DNA of 31,310 bases from Peptoclostridium sp965368085 (GTDB taxonomy: Bacteria > Bacillota > Clostridia > Peptostreptococcales > Peptostreptococcaceae). Positions 15,914 to 23,890 of the stretch are shown here, in pieces (position 1 is the stretch's first letter; the number at the start of each line of letters is the position of its first letter). The DNA lies in assembly GCA_965368085.1 (NCBI GenBank), contig CBDULP010000024.1, forward strand, positions 1 to 31,310. The letters run 5' to 3'. The notes beneath the pieces are model-generated. The model had not been told where the DNA came from. It saw only the letters and a program-made list of their open reading frames with translations, and searched no databases. Both the position numbers and the translations under genes were made by a program.

Positions 15914-17938
15914 TTAAACCGTGAATTTGCCTATTTCATTTTTAAGATCGGAAGAAAGGGTGTTTAGACTGTCGGCAAGAAGAGAGACTTCTTCAATAGC
16001 CCTCGTCTGTTCCTGAACAGATGCATTGACTTCTTCTGTTGCAGCAGCTGTTTCTTCTGAAACAGAAGAAATATTCTCTATGGCTGACACTATGCCATTT
16101 TTTTCAGCATTTATTTCATTTACAAAAGATGACAAAGTCTTTATTTTTTGGGATATATTTTGTATTGATTCGGATATAAGATTGAAAGATTCATTGACCT
16201 TGAATACGGAATCGGTCTGTTCCTTTGTTATGGATTTCACTTCATCCATCAGGGAAACGGTATTTTTACTGTCATTTTGTATACTAACTATTATTTCGCC
16301 TATTTCATTTGCAGCTATTTTTGACTCTTCGGCGAGTTTTCTTATTTCCTCTGCAACTACTGAAAAGCCCTTTCCGGCTTCGCCAGCCCGTGCGGCTTCT
16401 ATTGATGCATTCAGTGCAAGTAGGTTGGTCTGCTCCGATATGGCCCCTATTGTACTTACTATATTGCCTATGTTTATGGCGTTTTTATCAAGATTTAGTA
16501 TCGCAGATTCTATATTAACCGTGGAGATTTCGTTGAGTCTGGTTTTTTCCTTCAGCAGGCTTACCATTTCAAGGCCGTTCAAATTTGAAGAATTTGCACT
16601 GTCGGCAAATATTTCCATTTCATCGGTATTTTCAAGAAGAACGTTTAGTTTTTGTGAAAGGCCGACTATTAGGCTTGCCCCTTGCTCGGCATCGTATGCC
16701 TGCTCGGATGCGCCTCTTGATATTTCATCCACGGTTTTTAAAACCTCCAGCGAAGTGGCATTTGTCTCTTCTGCGTTTGAAGTTAAATTTTCGGAAGCGG
16801 AGCTCACGTTTATTATGGCATTTTTGATATTGCCTATAAGAGAGCCTATGGAGTCTATTGTGGTGTTGAAGTGTTCGGATAGCTGCCCTATTTCATCACT
16901 GCTGTTTACGCTGCATCTTACAGTGAAGTCACCCTGCTCTATTCTTTTCATATCTAAAAGAATGATACCTATTGAATCGGTCATTTTCTTCGAGAACACA
17001 AAAGATATCGAAAGTGCGGCTAAAAGAGAAACTAGTCCTATTACAAGGGTGTTTTTAAGTAGTATTGATGTACTTTTTTTAACCTCGTCGACATACATGG
17101 TGCCGGACAGTGTCCAGCCGAGATTGTCCATTTTTTTAAAACTCAGGAATTTGTCGACTTGTTTGCCGTTTTCTTCACTTGAGTATTCGACTGTTCCGAC
17201 ACTTTGAGTTTTTAGGGCTTCGCTGAGTGCGGGAACGGGAATTTTATTACCTATTAAATTCTCATCCATTGTTGCTATTACATTTCCTGACTTGTCTGAA
17301 AGAGATACGAATCCCTTTTCACCAAGCTTTATTGAATTGACCTCGTCTATTACAGCCTGTATTGATATGTCCATTCCAACCACACCGACCAGATCATTTG
17401 AACTATCATATACCGGACGTGATATGGTTATTACTGTTTTTCCGCTAACAGTATCTTTATAGGGCTCCGTATATGAAGTGTTTCCAGATTCAACGGCAGA
17501 TGTGTACCAGCTCGAGCCTGTGGGGTCATAATCGGCAGGTATTTCCACATTTGGATAGAAAAACGTTTTCTTGTCCCTTGTGACCATGTACATCGAGGTT
17601 GCACTGTCATTGCTTTCTATGAAATATTTGAAATTTTCAAGAAGCAGATGGCTTTCAGGCTGGCTCGAGAGCATTTCTTTTGCATTTCTATGTATAGACA
17701 TTTGAATTACGGACTGCTCTGCACCTTTGAAAAAGTTTCCTATAGTCTTTTCTGTCTGCACCAATACGCTTTCTGCAGAATCTTGAAGATTGTCCTGCAT
17801 TATTGATGCGGATTTTAAATAGGAGGTGAATCCTATTACAGCTATCGGGATAGATATCATCAAAAAAAACATGGCTATGAGCTTTTGACGTATCCCCAAT
17901 CCCTTAGATGTCGATTGCATTTTTGTGTCTTTTGTCAT
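15914..17938 (-). CDS. Methyl-accepting chemotaxis protein, dCache type (copy 1)
   Basis: Transmembrane chemoreceptor of 674 residues. TM1 is about 20-41, the extracellular double-Cache domain about 45-285, TM2 about 293-315, HAMP about 316-370, then the signalling domain with the conserved hairpin tip ISEQTNLLALNASIEAARAG that binds CheA/CheW. The ligand-site region reads YDPTGSSWY (137-145), Y160 and D190; position 142 is Ser where its neighbour has Arg. The ATG at 17938 is chosen because it aligns exactly with the start and length of the paralogue (674 residues); a TTG three codons upstream would sit on the ribosome site. No CheR-docking pentapeptide ends the protein. Confidence 0.95.
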   Translation of the reverse strand: MTKDTKMQSTSKGLGIRQKLIAMFFLMISIPIAVIGFTSYLKSASIMQDNLQDSAESVLVQTEKTIGNFFKGAEQSVIQMSIHRNAKEMLSSQPESHLLLENFKYFIESNDSATSMYMVTRDKKTFFYPNVEIPADYDPTGSSWYTSAVESGNTSYTEPYKDTVSGKTVITISRPVYDSSNDLVGVVGMDISIQAVIDEVNSIKLGEKGFVSLSDKSGNVIATMDENLIGNKIPVPALSEALKTQSVGTVEYSSEENGKQVDKFLSFKKMDNLGWTLSGTMYVDEVKKSTSILLKNTLVIGLVSLLAALSISFVFSKKMTDSIGIILLDMKRIEQGDFTVRCSVNSSDEIGQLSEHFNTTIDSIGSLIGNIKNAIINVSSASENLTSNAEETNATSLEVLKTVDEISRGASEQAYDAEQGASLIVGLSQKLNVLLENTDEMEIFADSANSSNLNGLEMVSLLKEKTRLNEISTVNIESAILNLDKNAINIGNIVSTIGAISEQTNLLALNASIEAARAGEAGKGFSVVAEEIRKLAEESKIAANEIGEIIVSIQNDSKNTVSLMDEVKSITKEQTDSVFKVNESFNLISESIQNISQKIKTLSSFVNEINAEKNGIVSAIENISSVSEETAAATEEVNASVQEQTRAIEEVSLLADSLNTLSSDLKNEIGKFTV

Positions 17939-18135
17939 TGTAAACAAGTCCCCCTCTCAAAATAATTGGCATGCTAATGATGCCTGCAAAAAAATAAAAA
18001 TTCTAAAAAATACCCCTTAAAACAGATGCCAGCAAAATAATATCGCTGGAATAAATACAATGATATAGCAAAAAAGAACATGTAACAACCTTTTTCATGA
18101 AAATAATGCATAAAAATTCACAATAATTGCGTATT

Positions 18136-18167
18136 GAAATGCCTTCATCAAAATATGAAGGCATTTC
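18136..18167 (-). terminator. Hairpin after the second chemoreceptor gene
   Basis: A 13-bp inverted repeat (GAAATGCCTTCAT / ATGAAGGCATTTC) lies 18 bases past the stop of copy 2. There is no long T run after it on the minus strand, so termination strength is uncertain. Confidence 0.6.
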
Positions 18168-18184
18168 AACATGTGCATGTGTTA

Positions 18185-20209
18185 TCAGACTGTAAATCTG
18201 TCTATTTCACTTTTGAGTTTTGAGGACATGTCGCTTAACTTCTCAGCTAGACCGGCAACTTCGGATATGGCATTTGTCTGTTCCTGAACTGATGCATTAA
18301 CCTCTTGCGTTGCTGCAGCGGTTTCCTCTGAAACAGAAGATATGCTTTCAATGGCCGAAACGATACCATCCTTTTCAGCGCTTATTTCATCTATAAAAGA
18401 GGATACGAGCTTTATTTTTTGAGATATGTTCTGTATAGAACCAGATATGAGGTCAAATGATTCATTGACCTTGAAAACCGAGCTAGACTGATCATTTGTA
18501 ACTGTTTTGACTTCGTTCATTATTGAAACTGTATTCTTGCTGTCATTTTGTATATTGAGTATTATCTCGTGTATTTCACCTGCTGCGGTTTTTGACTCCT
18601 CTGCAAGCTTTCTTATTTCTTCTGCAACTACTGAAAAGCCTTTTCCGGCATCTCCAGCTCTTGCGGCCTCTATTGATGCATTCAGTGCAAGCAGATTGGT
18701 CTGTTCTGATATTGCACCTATTGTACTTACTATATTCCCTATGTTTATGGTGTTTTTGTCAAGATTTAGTATTGCAGATTCTATTTTGTCTGTAGAAATC
18801 TCATTAAGCTTGGTTTTTTCCTTTAAGAGGCTCACCATTTCGATTCCCTGTGAATTGGAATCTATTGCATCATCGGCGAATCTTTCCATTTCATCTGTAT
18901 TTTTAATAAGCCTGTTGAGTTTTTGAGAGAGCCCGCTTACAAGGTGTGCTCCTTTTTCAGCCTCATAAGCCTGGTCTGAAGCCCCGCTCGATATCTCTTC
19001 GACTGTTTTTAAAACGTCCAGCGAGGCGGCGTTTGTCTGCTCAGAATTTGCAGAAAGGTTACATGAAGCCGAGCTTACTTGATCTATAACATCCTTGATA
19101 TTTCCAATAAGAGATCCTATGGAGTCTATAGTAGTGTTGAAGTGCTCACACAGCATGCCTATTTCATCGCTGCTTCTTGCATGGCATCTCACTGTGAAAT
19201 CGCCCTGCCTTACTCTTTCCATGTCAATAAGTATAAGATTTATTGAATCTGTAATTTTTTTGGACAGCATGAATGATATTGAAAGTGCGGCTAAAAGGGA
19301 AACAAGGCCTATAAGCAGGGTGTCTTTTAAAAGCACAGAAGTGCTGCTTTTGATCTCGTCTACATACATGGTCCCGGACAGGGTCCAGCCGAGACTGTCC
19401 ATCTTCTTGAAGCTCAAGAATTTTTTGATTTGCTTGCCATTTTCTAAATTTGAGTATTCAACCGTTCCAAGGCTTTGGGTCTTTAGTGCTTCGCTGAGTG
19501 CGGGCACGGGGATTTTCTTTCCTATGAAATCTTTATTCATGGTGGCCATGACATTTCCAGATCTGTCTGAAAGTGAAACAAATCCTTTTTCGCCAAGCTG
19601 TATGGAATTGACCTCTTTTATTATGGAATCAAGCGATATATCCACACCGATGACTCCAAGCAGGTCATTTGAATAGCCATATACAGGGGTTGCTATTGTT
19701 ATCACCATTTTCCCCGTACTTTCATCTGTATAAGGTTCTGTATATATGGTTTTTCCAGATTTAACTGCTGACGTATACCAAGGCCTGCTAGTGGGATCGT
19801 AGTCGTCAGCCAGGTTTAGTTTTGGATAGGATACAGTATGTTTGTCGTTTGTACCCATATACATTGCAACTGCGCTGTTGTGACTTTCTATGAATGACTT
19901 GAAGCTTTCAGCCAGCCACTTGCCGTTTGAGTCATCGGAAAGAAGTTCTCTGGCATCCTTGTGAAGCGACATTTGAACGACTGATTCTTCTGTGCCCTTG
20001 AAGAAGTTTACTATGGTTTTGTCGGTCTGTACTAATATACTTTCTGCAGATTTTTGAAGATTATGTTGCATTATGGATGCTGATTTTGAGTATGAATAAA
20101 ACCCTATGATTACTATTGGAATTGATATTAGCAAAAAGAATGCGGCCATTAGCTTTTGGCCTATTCCAACCCCTTTTGATGTCGATTTGTTTTTTTTGTC
20201 TTTTGCCAA
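18185..20209 (-). CDS. Methyl-accepting chemotaxis protein, dCache type (copy 2)
   Basis: Tandem paralogue of copy 1, also 674 residues, colinear without gaps over the N-terminal 190 residues I compared. The dCache domain keeps all residues I recall for amino-acid binding (Y137, R142, W144, Y145, Y160, D190, read in YDPTSRPWY, EPY and GVIGVD), so an amino acid ligand is likely. Two membrane helices (about 20-41 and 293-315), HAMP and the signalling domain with ISEQTNLLALNASIEAARAG follow. TTG start with AAGGAGG 10 bases upstream. It lies upstream of copy 1 on the same strand, 246 bases apart with a hairpin between, so each may be expressed separately. Confidence 0.95.
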   Translation of the reverse strand: MAKDKKNKSTSKGVGIGQKLMAAFFLLISIPIVIIGFYSYSKSASIMQHNLQKSAESILVQTDKTIVNFFKGTEESVVQMSLHKDARELLSDDSNGKWLAESFKSFIESHNSAVAMYMGTNDKHTVSYPKLNLADDYDPTSRPWYTSAVKSGKTIYTEPYTDESTGKMVITIATPVYGYSNDLLGVIGVDISLDSIIKEVNSIQLGEKGFVSLSDRSGNVMATMNKDFIGKKIPVPALSEALKTQSLGTVEYSNLENGKQIKKFLSFKKMDSLGWTLSGTMYVDEIKSSTSVLLKDTLLIGLVSLLAALSISFMLSKKITDSINLILIDMERVRQGDFTVRCHARSSDEIGMLCEHFNTTIDSIGSLIGNIKDVIDQVSSASCNLSANSEQTNAASLDVLKTVEEISSGASDQAYEAEKGAHLVSGLSQKLNRLIKNTDEMERFADDAIDSNSQGIEMVSLLKEKTKLNEISTDKIESAILNLDKNTINIGNIVSTIGAISEQTNLLALNASIEAARAGDAGKGFSVVAEEIRKLAEESKTAAGEIHEIILNIQNDSKNTVSIMNEVKTVTNDQSSSVFKVNESFDLISGSIQNISQKIKLVSSFIDEISAEKDGIVSAIESISSVSEETAAATQEVNASVQEQTNAISEVAGLAEKLSDMSSKLKSEIDRFTV

Positions 20210-20262
20210 TTTGCAAAAACCTCCTTAAAATAATTAATATACTGACAATAAGTGCAAAAATT

Positions 20263-20286
20263 AAAAAAATCCAGAGCATATCTGGA
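20263..20286 (-). terminator. Terminator-like hairpin in the chemoreceptor leader
   Basis: On the minus strand TCCAGA, a TATGC loop and TCTGGA are followed by TTTTTTT (plus-strand 20263-20269 is an A run). It lies about 40 bases before the receptor ribosome site with no upstream minus-strand gene, so it may attenuate the receptor mRNA. Confidence 0.5.
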
Positions 20287-20532
20287 AAATAGCTGAAATC
20301 AAAACATTTATATGTAATTATTACAAATATAATTATATACCACAAAATGTAATAAAAAAACATTTTTAAATGAATTCAATATACAAAAATCTAATGGATA
20401 TACAATGCATATATATATAGAATTTTGATATATTGGGGAAAATGGTTATTTGCAGTTCGTATTTAAAATGCAAAACAATGATGATTAGGCATGGGTATGA
20501 TGTTGTTTTGATGGGATGACCCATTTGGTTTG

Positions 20533-20541
20533 TGATATAAT
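20533..20541 (+). promoter_or_regulatory. Extended -10 promoter of dnaX
   Basis: TGATATAAT (TG at 20533-20534, TATAAT at 20536-20541) lies about 30 bases before the dnaX start. No good -35 at the right distance. Confidence 0.55.
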
Positions 20542-20571
20542 TATTATCAGGAAAAACTTAGAGGTGATATG

Positions 20572-22260
20572 ATGCACAAGGCGCTTTACAGAATGTTTAG
20601 GCCCATGACGTTTTCTGATGTCGTAGGGCAGGAACACATAACGAGAACCCTCAAAAACCAGATAGCAAATAGCAATACGGCACACGCGTATCTTTTTTGC
20701 GGAACGAGGGGAACTGGAAAGACATCCACGGCAAAGATATTTGCAAGGAGTATAAACTGTATTTCTCCTGTGGATTTTGAACCGTGCAACAGCTGCGAGA
20801 TATGCACGGGTATAATTGAAGAAAGCATAATGGATGTAGTTGAAATAGATGCGGCATCGAACAACGGAGTGGATGATGTAAGAGAGCTGAGGGAAAATGT
20901 AAAATACCCGCCTTCGAGGGGGAGATACAAAGTCTATATAATAGACGAGGTTCACATGCTCTCACAGGGTGCATTCAATGCTCTTTTAAAGACTCTTGAG
21001 GAGCCGCCGGAATATGTAGTTTTCATACTTGCGACGACTGAAGCTCACAAGCTTCCGGCGACAATACTTTCGAGGTGTCAAAGATTTGAATTCAAAAGAA
21101 TAGGTATGGAAGACATAGTCCAAAGGATGCGTCATGTATGTGATCAGACTGGCGTACATGCCGATGAGGACGCACTCTCTTTGATAGCAATGAGCGCGCA
21201 AGGGGCCCTGAGGGATGCTCTCAGTGTGCTTGACCAGTGTATATCATATACGAATGAGTGCATAAGGTATGAGGATGTGGTAAGTCTTCTTGGGACTGTT
21301 GACTATCAGACGATATCGAACATGAGCGGCGCAATAATGGACTCGAATATAAAAGAGTGTCTCAAAATAGTGAACGAAGCGGTCATATGGGGAAAGGACC
21401 TTAGGCATTTTGTACAAAAGCTTATAGAGCATTTCAGGAATATAATGGTCATGCAGATGGGACCTTCAAAAGACGATATGATACAGCTTACAGAACATAT
21501 GAAAGAAATTGTGTCACAGCAGAGCCAAAGAATTACGCCACAGGAGGCCATAAGGAATATAAAGATACTCTCCGGGGTGCAAAATGACATGAAGTACTCA
21601 ACCCATCCAAGGATAATGCTTGAAGTTGCAGTTATGAAGCTGTGCACTCCTGTTGAAGATGAAAGTGTCGACGGGCTGATATCCAGAATATCCAGGATTG
21701 AAAGTCTTGTGAAAAATGGAGGGATACAGGCGGCAAATGTATCGCCGCAGTCTGAAAGTCAAACTTGCGGGCAAGTCAAAAAGGCAAGTGCGGCCAATGC
21801 GACGACAGAAGGCAATGCAGGCAAAGGCTCAAAATCCAAATGTGATTCGTATGAATGCATCGAAAAGACAATAAGTATATCGAATGGCATGGACACAGGA
21901 TCCTTGTGGAAGGAACTTTTAAGGGTTATAAAGCAGGACAAGAAGGTTCCTGTTCAAGCCATGCTAAAGGAAGGAAAGCCACAAGGAATAGATGGGGGAA
22001 TGCTAATTGTGGTGTTCAAGGATGAGTTTGGTTTTCACAAACAGGCCCTTAGTAAAACTGAAACCATTTCATATATAGGTGGGGTTTTAAAGAGGATCAC
22101 AGGGGAAAACATTGGAATAAATCTCTTCCTCGAATCTGAAGTTAATATAGGTGATTCAGGCAGCGTAGGAAACGACCCTGGCGGGGATGCAGCCCTTGAA
22201 ATGCTTGAGGGAATATTTCCGCCGGACATGATAGAGGTAATAGAGTCAAATGATGAGTAA
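20572..22260 (+). CDS. dnaX: DNA polymerase III subunit gamma/tau
   Basis: Clamp-loader ATPase subunit, 562 residues. Walker A CGTRGTGKTS is at about 43-52, zinc cysteines C63, C72, C75 and C78, Walker B-region IIDEVHMLS near 124-132, and the sensor/SRC region LEEPPEYVVFILATTEAHKLPATILSRCQRF, then clamp-loader domain III to about 370. A low-complexity linker and a C-terminal tau-type domain follow. Two adjacent ATGs are possible (20569 and 20572); the second gives better spacing from GAGGTGAT and the family-like start MHKALYRMFRP. A C AAA AAG heptamer in the linker at 21777-21783 could allow frameshifting to a gamma-like form (see findings). Confidence 0.97.
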   Translation: MHKALYRMFRPMTFSDVVGQEHITRTLKNQIANSNTAHAYLFCGTRGTGKTSTAKIFARSINCISPVDFEPCNSCEICTGIIEESIMDVVEIDAASNNGVDDVRELRENVKYPPSRGRYKVYIIDEVHMLSQGAFNALLKTLEEPPEYVVFILATTEAHKLPATILSRCQRFEFKRIGMEDIVQRMRHVCDQTGVHADEDALSLIAMSAQGALRDALSVLDQCISYTNECIRYEDVVSLLGTVDYQTISNMSGAIMDSNIKECLKIVNEAVIWGKDLRHFVQKLIEHFRNIMVMQMGPSKDDMIQLTEHMKEIVSQQSQRITPQEAIRNIKILSGVQNDMKYSTHPRIMLEVAVMKLCTPVEDESVDGLISRISRIESLVKNGGIQAANVSPQSESQTCGQVKKASAANATTEGNAGKGSKSKCDSYECIEKTISISNGMDTGSLWKELLRVIKQDKKVPVQAMLKEGKPQGIDGGMLIVVFKDEFGFHKQALSKTETISYIGGVLKRITGENIGINLFLESEVNIGDSGSVGNDPGGDAALEMLEGIFPPDMIEVIESNDE

Positions 22261-22352
22261 AATTCAAATACAATTCACATTAGGTCTTTATTTATGCTAT
22301 AATTTTCAATATGGTTTTAAATGTAAGAATATAAATATGGGAGGTATGTAAA

Positions 22353-22691
22353 ATGGCTAAGAGAGGTTTTCAGGGAATGCCTGGGAATATGAACAATATA
22401 TTAAAGCAGGCCCAAAAGATGCAAAAAGAGATGGAAAAAATGCAAAAGGAAATGGAAGCGAAAGAAGTTGAATCGTCTGTAGGCGGGGGCGCCGTGACTG
22501 TAAGGGCGAACGGAAAGAAGGAGATACTGAGTGTGAGCATAAAGCCCGAGGTTGTAGACCCGGATGATGTGGAAATGCTTGAGGATCTTGTGCTTGCAGC
22601 TGTAAACGAAGCACTTAGGCTTGCAGAGGAAATGGTTTCATCAAAAATGTCAAAGCTTACCGGCGGAATGAATATGCCGGGCATGTTTTAA
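22353..22691 (+). CDS. YbaB/EbfC nucleoid-associated protein
   Basis: Small DNA-binding protein of 112 residues, usual length 100-115. A Met/Lys/Gln-rich first helix (MNNILKQAQKMQKEMEKMQK) is followed by the family core GGGAVTVRANGKKEILSVSI and DVEMLEDLVLAAVNEAL. It forms dimers that bind DNA, with a proposed role in nucleoid organisation. ATG with GGGAGG ten bases upstream. Conserved neighbour between dnaX and recR; recR starts 17 bases after it. Confidence 0.96.
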   Translation: MAKRGFQGMPGNMNNILKQAQKMQKEMEKMQKEMEAKEVESSVGGGAVTVRANGKKEILSVSIKPEVVDPDDVEMLEDLVLAAVNEALRLAEEMVSSKMSKLTGGMNMPGMF

Positions 22692-22708
22692 TTAAAAGGG
22701 TGATATGA

Positions 22709-23308
22709 TTGCAGCATTACACGGGGCCTATAGACAGGCTTATAGAACAGTTTTCAAAGCTTCCGGGAATAGGCAGGAAGACGGCTCAAAGGCTTGCGTT
22801 TCACATTATAAACATGTCTGAAAATGATGCCATGATGCTTTCGAAGGCCATATCGTATGCAAAGCAGAATGTAAGGTACTGCAGCATATGCTGCAATATT
22901 TCAGAAGGTGAAAAGTGCGGAATATGCATGAATGAAAGCCGGGACGGACAGATAGTTTGCGTGGTTTCAGATCCAAGGGACGTTGCGGCCCTTGAAAGGG
23001 CGAGGGACTTCAATGGAAGATATCATGTGCTTCACGGGGTCATATCGCCTATGGATGGAATAACACCTGAAATGATAAAGATAAAAGAACTGCTGCACAG
23101 GCTTTTAAATGAGGATATCAAAGAAATCATAATGGCTACAAACCCGACTATAGAAGGGGAAGCCACAGCCATGTATGTTGCAAAGCTCATAAAGCCCATG
23201 GGTATAAAGGTGAGCAGGATAGCTCATGGACTGCCTGTTGGAGCAGACCTTGAATACGCCGATGAAGTCACGATTTCAAAGGCATTGGAAGGAAGAAGAG
23301 AGCTTTAA
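22709..23308 (+). CDS. recR: Recombination mediator RecR
   Basis: Works with RecO/RecF to load RecA on gapped DNA. The 199-residue protein has the N-terminal helix-hairpin-helix KLPGIGRKTAQRLAF (17-31), a four-cysteine zinc finger (C58, C61, C70, C73) and a Toprim domain with DPRDVAALE and EIIMATNPTIEGEATAMY. The TTG at 22709 is the start: AAGGG (22696-22700) lies 8 bases upstream and it gives the standard N-terminus. The nearby ATG at 22705 is in another frame. Same transcript as ybaB and probably dnaX. Confidence 0.97.
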   Translation: MQHYTGPIDRLIEQFSKLPGIGRKTAQRLAFHIINMSENDAMMLSKAISYAKQNVRYCSICCNISEGEKCGICMNESRDGQIVCVVSDPRDVAALERARDFNGRYHVLHGVISPMDGITPEMIKIKELLHRLLNEDIKEIIMATNPTIEGEATAMYVAKLIKPMGIKVSRIAHGLPVGADLEYADEVTISKALEGRREL

Positions 23309-23339
23309 AGCTACGGGGCTTATATAAGTATAAAATATA

Positions 23340-23368
23340 TTGTTGTCTCCCTGCGATTGGTGTATAAT
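23340..23368 (+). promoter_or_regulatory. Promoter downstream of recR
   Basis: TTGTTG (23340-23345), a 17-base spacer and a perfect TATAAT (23363-23368). Predicted transcription start near 23375, 170 bases before the first well-placed start codon, which leaves a long untranslated leader. Confidence 0.7.
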
Positions 23369-23374
23369 TTCATT

Positions 23375-23548
23375 AGCAAGCACAGTATGCCGGTTTGGCT
23401 GCTGAGCATTGCAGGTGTTATAAACCGTGAAATTATAAAAGGTTTGGCAGGTACCCTGTATCTTAATATGAGATTAGCTGTCCAGACTTTAAAGAGGAGG
23501 GAGAAAGTAAGCTTTGCTCAAGCTATGCGAATACGGGGAGGTTGCATT
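23375..23548 (+). promoter_or_regulatory. Possible structured mRNA leader
   Basis: Between the promoter and the GGGGAGG ribosome site I see three complementary pairs. CGGTTT (23391-23396) pairs with AAACCG (23422-23427), enclosing CTGC/GCAG. CCCTGTAT (23454-23461) pairs with ATACGGGG (23531-23538), which takes in the ribosome site. TAGCT (23475-23479) pairs with AGCTA (23521-23525) inside it. This could be a cis-regulatory RNA, but I match it to no known class. The stretch is also open as an 81-codon frame from TTG 23357, but that start overlaps the -10 box, and its CGT/CGA/CGG codons are unlike the neighbours, so I do not call it coding. Confidence 0.35.
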
Positions 23549-23602
23549 ATGTACGGCATGAAATACCGTGCGAGAAAGGCACTTGGCCTTTCAGGGCGTT
23601 AG
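23549..23602 (+). CDS. 17-codon small ORF, unknown function
   Basis: A short basic peptide, MYGMKYRARKALGLSGR, begins at an ATG preceded at seven bases by a strong GGGGAGG (23535-23541). It ends at a TAG in the same frame as the next ORF, whose ATG is only six bases later. I recognise no family. It may be a leader peptide that couples translation to the 77-codon ORF, or a small protein of its own. The strong ribosome site is the main evidence; codon use (CGT, CGA-type Arg upstream) is unlike neighbours. Confidence 0.45.
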   Translation: MYGMKYRARKALGLSGR

Positions 23603-23608
23603 AAAAAG

Positions 23609-23842
23609 ATGTCATCAAACAAAACACAGGAAGTGATTTTTGACTACCGAAAGCACGAGCTAGACAAGGAAAAAAGGACCAAGAAGAAAGGCCTGAAGGG
23701 TAACAGAAAAAATGAAGCTTCTGAAGATGCGATGGTTTCAAAAAAGAAGGCACCATCAAAGAAAAAGAACAAATATATCAACTATAAAAATATAGATGTA
23801 GATATATTTGATGACGATTTTGATGATTATATTGACTATTAG
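23609..23842 (+). CDS. Small charged protein, unknown function
   Basis: A 77-residue, very hydrophilic protein, unrecognised. The N-terminal two-thirds are Lys/Arg/Glu-rich (for example KEKRTKKKGLKGNRK) and the C-terminus is Asp/Tyr-rich (DVDIFDDDFDDYIDY), giving a strongly polarised charge. No membrane segment or cysteine. It lacks a good ribosome site of its own (nearest AGGG is 12 bases away), but its ATG lies six bases after the TAG of the small ORF in the same frame, so translation by reinitiation or readthrough is likely. Codon use (AAA, ATA, GAT) fits the genome. A terminator follows. Confidence 0.6.
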   Translation: MSSNKTQEVIFDYRKHELDKEKRTKKKGLKGNRKNEASEDAMVSKKKAPSKKKNKYINYKNIDVDIFDDDFDDYIDY

Positions 23843-23856
23843 CGTATTGAACTCAT

Positions 23857-23890
23857 AGAAAAAACCGGCGGATGCCGGTTTTTGTTTTTT
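23857..23890. terminator. Bidirectional terminator between convergent genes
   Basis: A 10-bp stem (AAAAACCGGC / GCCGGTTTTT) with a GGAT loop has a T run on the plus side and, through the A run, on the minus side. It serves both the small charged ORF and the glycosyltransferase. Confidence 0.9.

Larger units (their letters stand above)
20210..20571. other. Divergent intergenic region between chemoreceptor and dnaX
   Basis: This 360-base AT-rich gap holds, on the minus strand, the ribosome site of the second chemoreceptor (20220-20226) and a terminator-like hairpin in its leader. On the plus strand it holds the dnaX extended -10. I see no gene; a minus-strand frame through the region overlaps the receptor start in another frame and lacks coding character. 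Confidence 0.6.

Noticed and set aside
16026..17207. 393-codon plus-strand ORF, and a 193-codon one at 19095-19676
   Set aside because: Both are antisense to the chemoreceptor genes. The Ser-rich translations are shadows of coiled-coil coding sequence and appear in both paralogues for that reason.
23357..23602. 81-codon frame starting at TTG 23357
   Set aside because: Its start overlaps the -10 box of a good promoter and has no ribosome site; codon choice differs from neighbouring genes. Only the last 17 codons, after a strong ribosome site, were kept.
23549..23842. Pyrrolysine or other UAG decoding as the main explanation for the two-ORF arrangement
   Set aside because: An ATG six bases after the TAG makes reinitiation simpler, and other genes in the window (niaR, nadC, UDG-region and others) use TAG as an ordinary stop.
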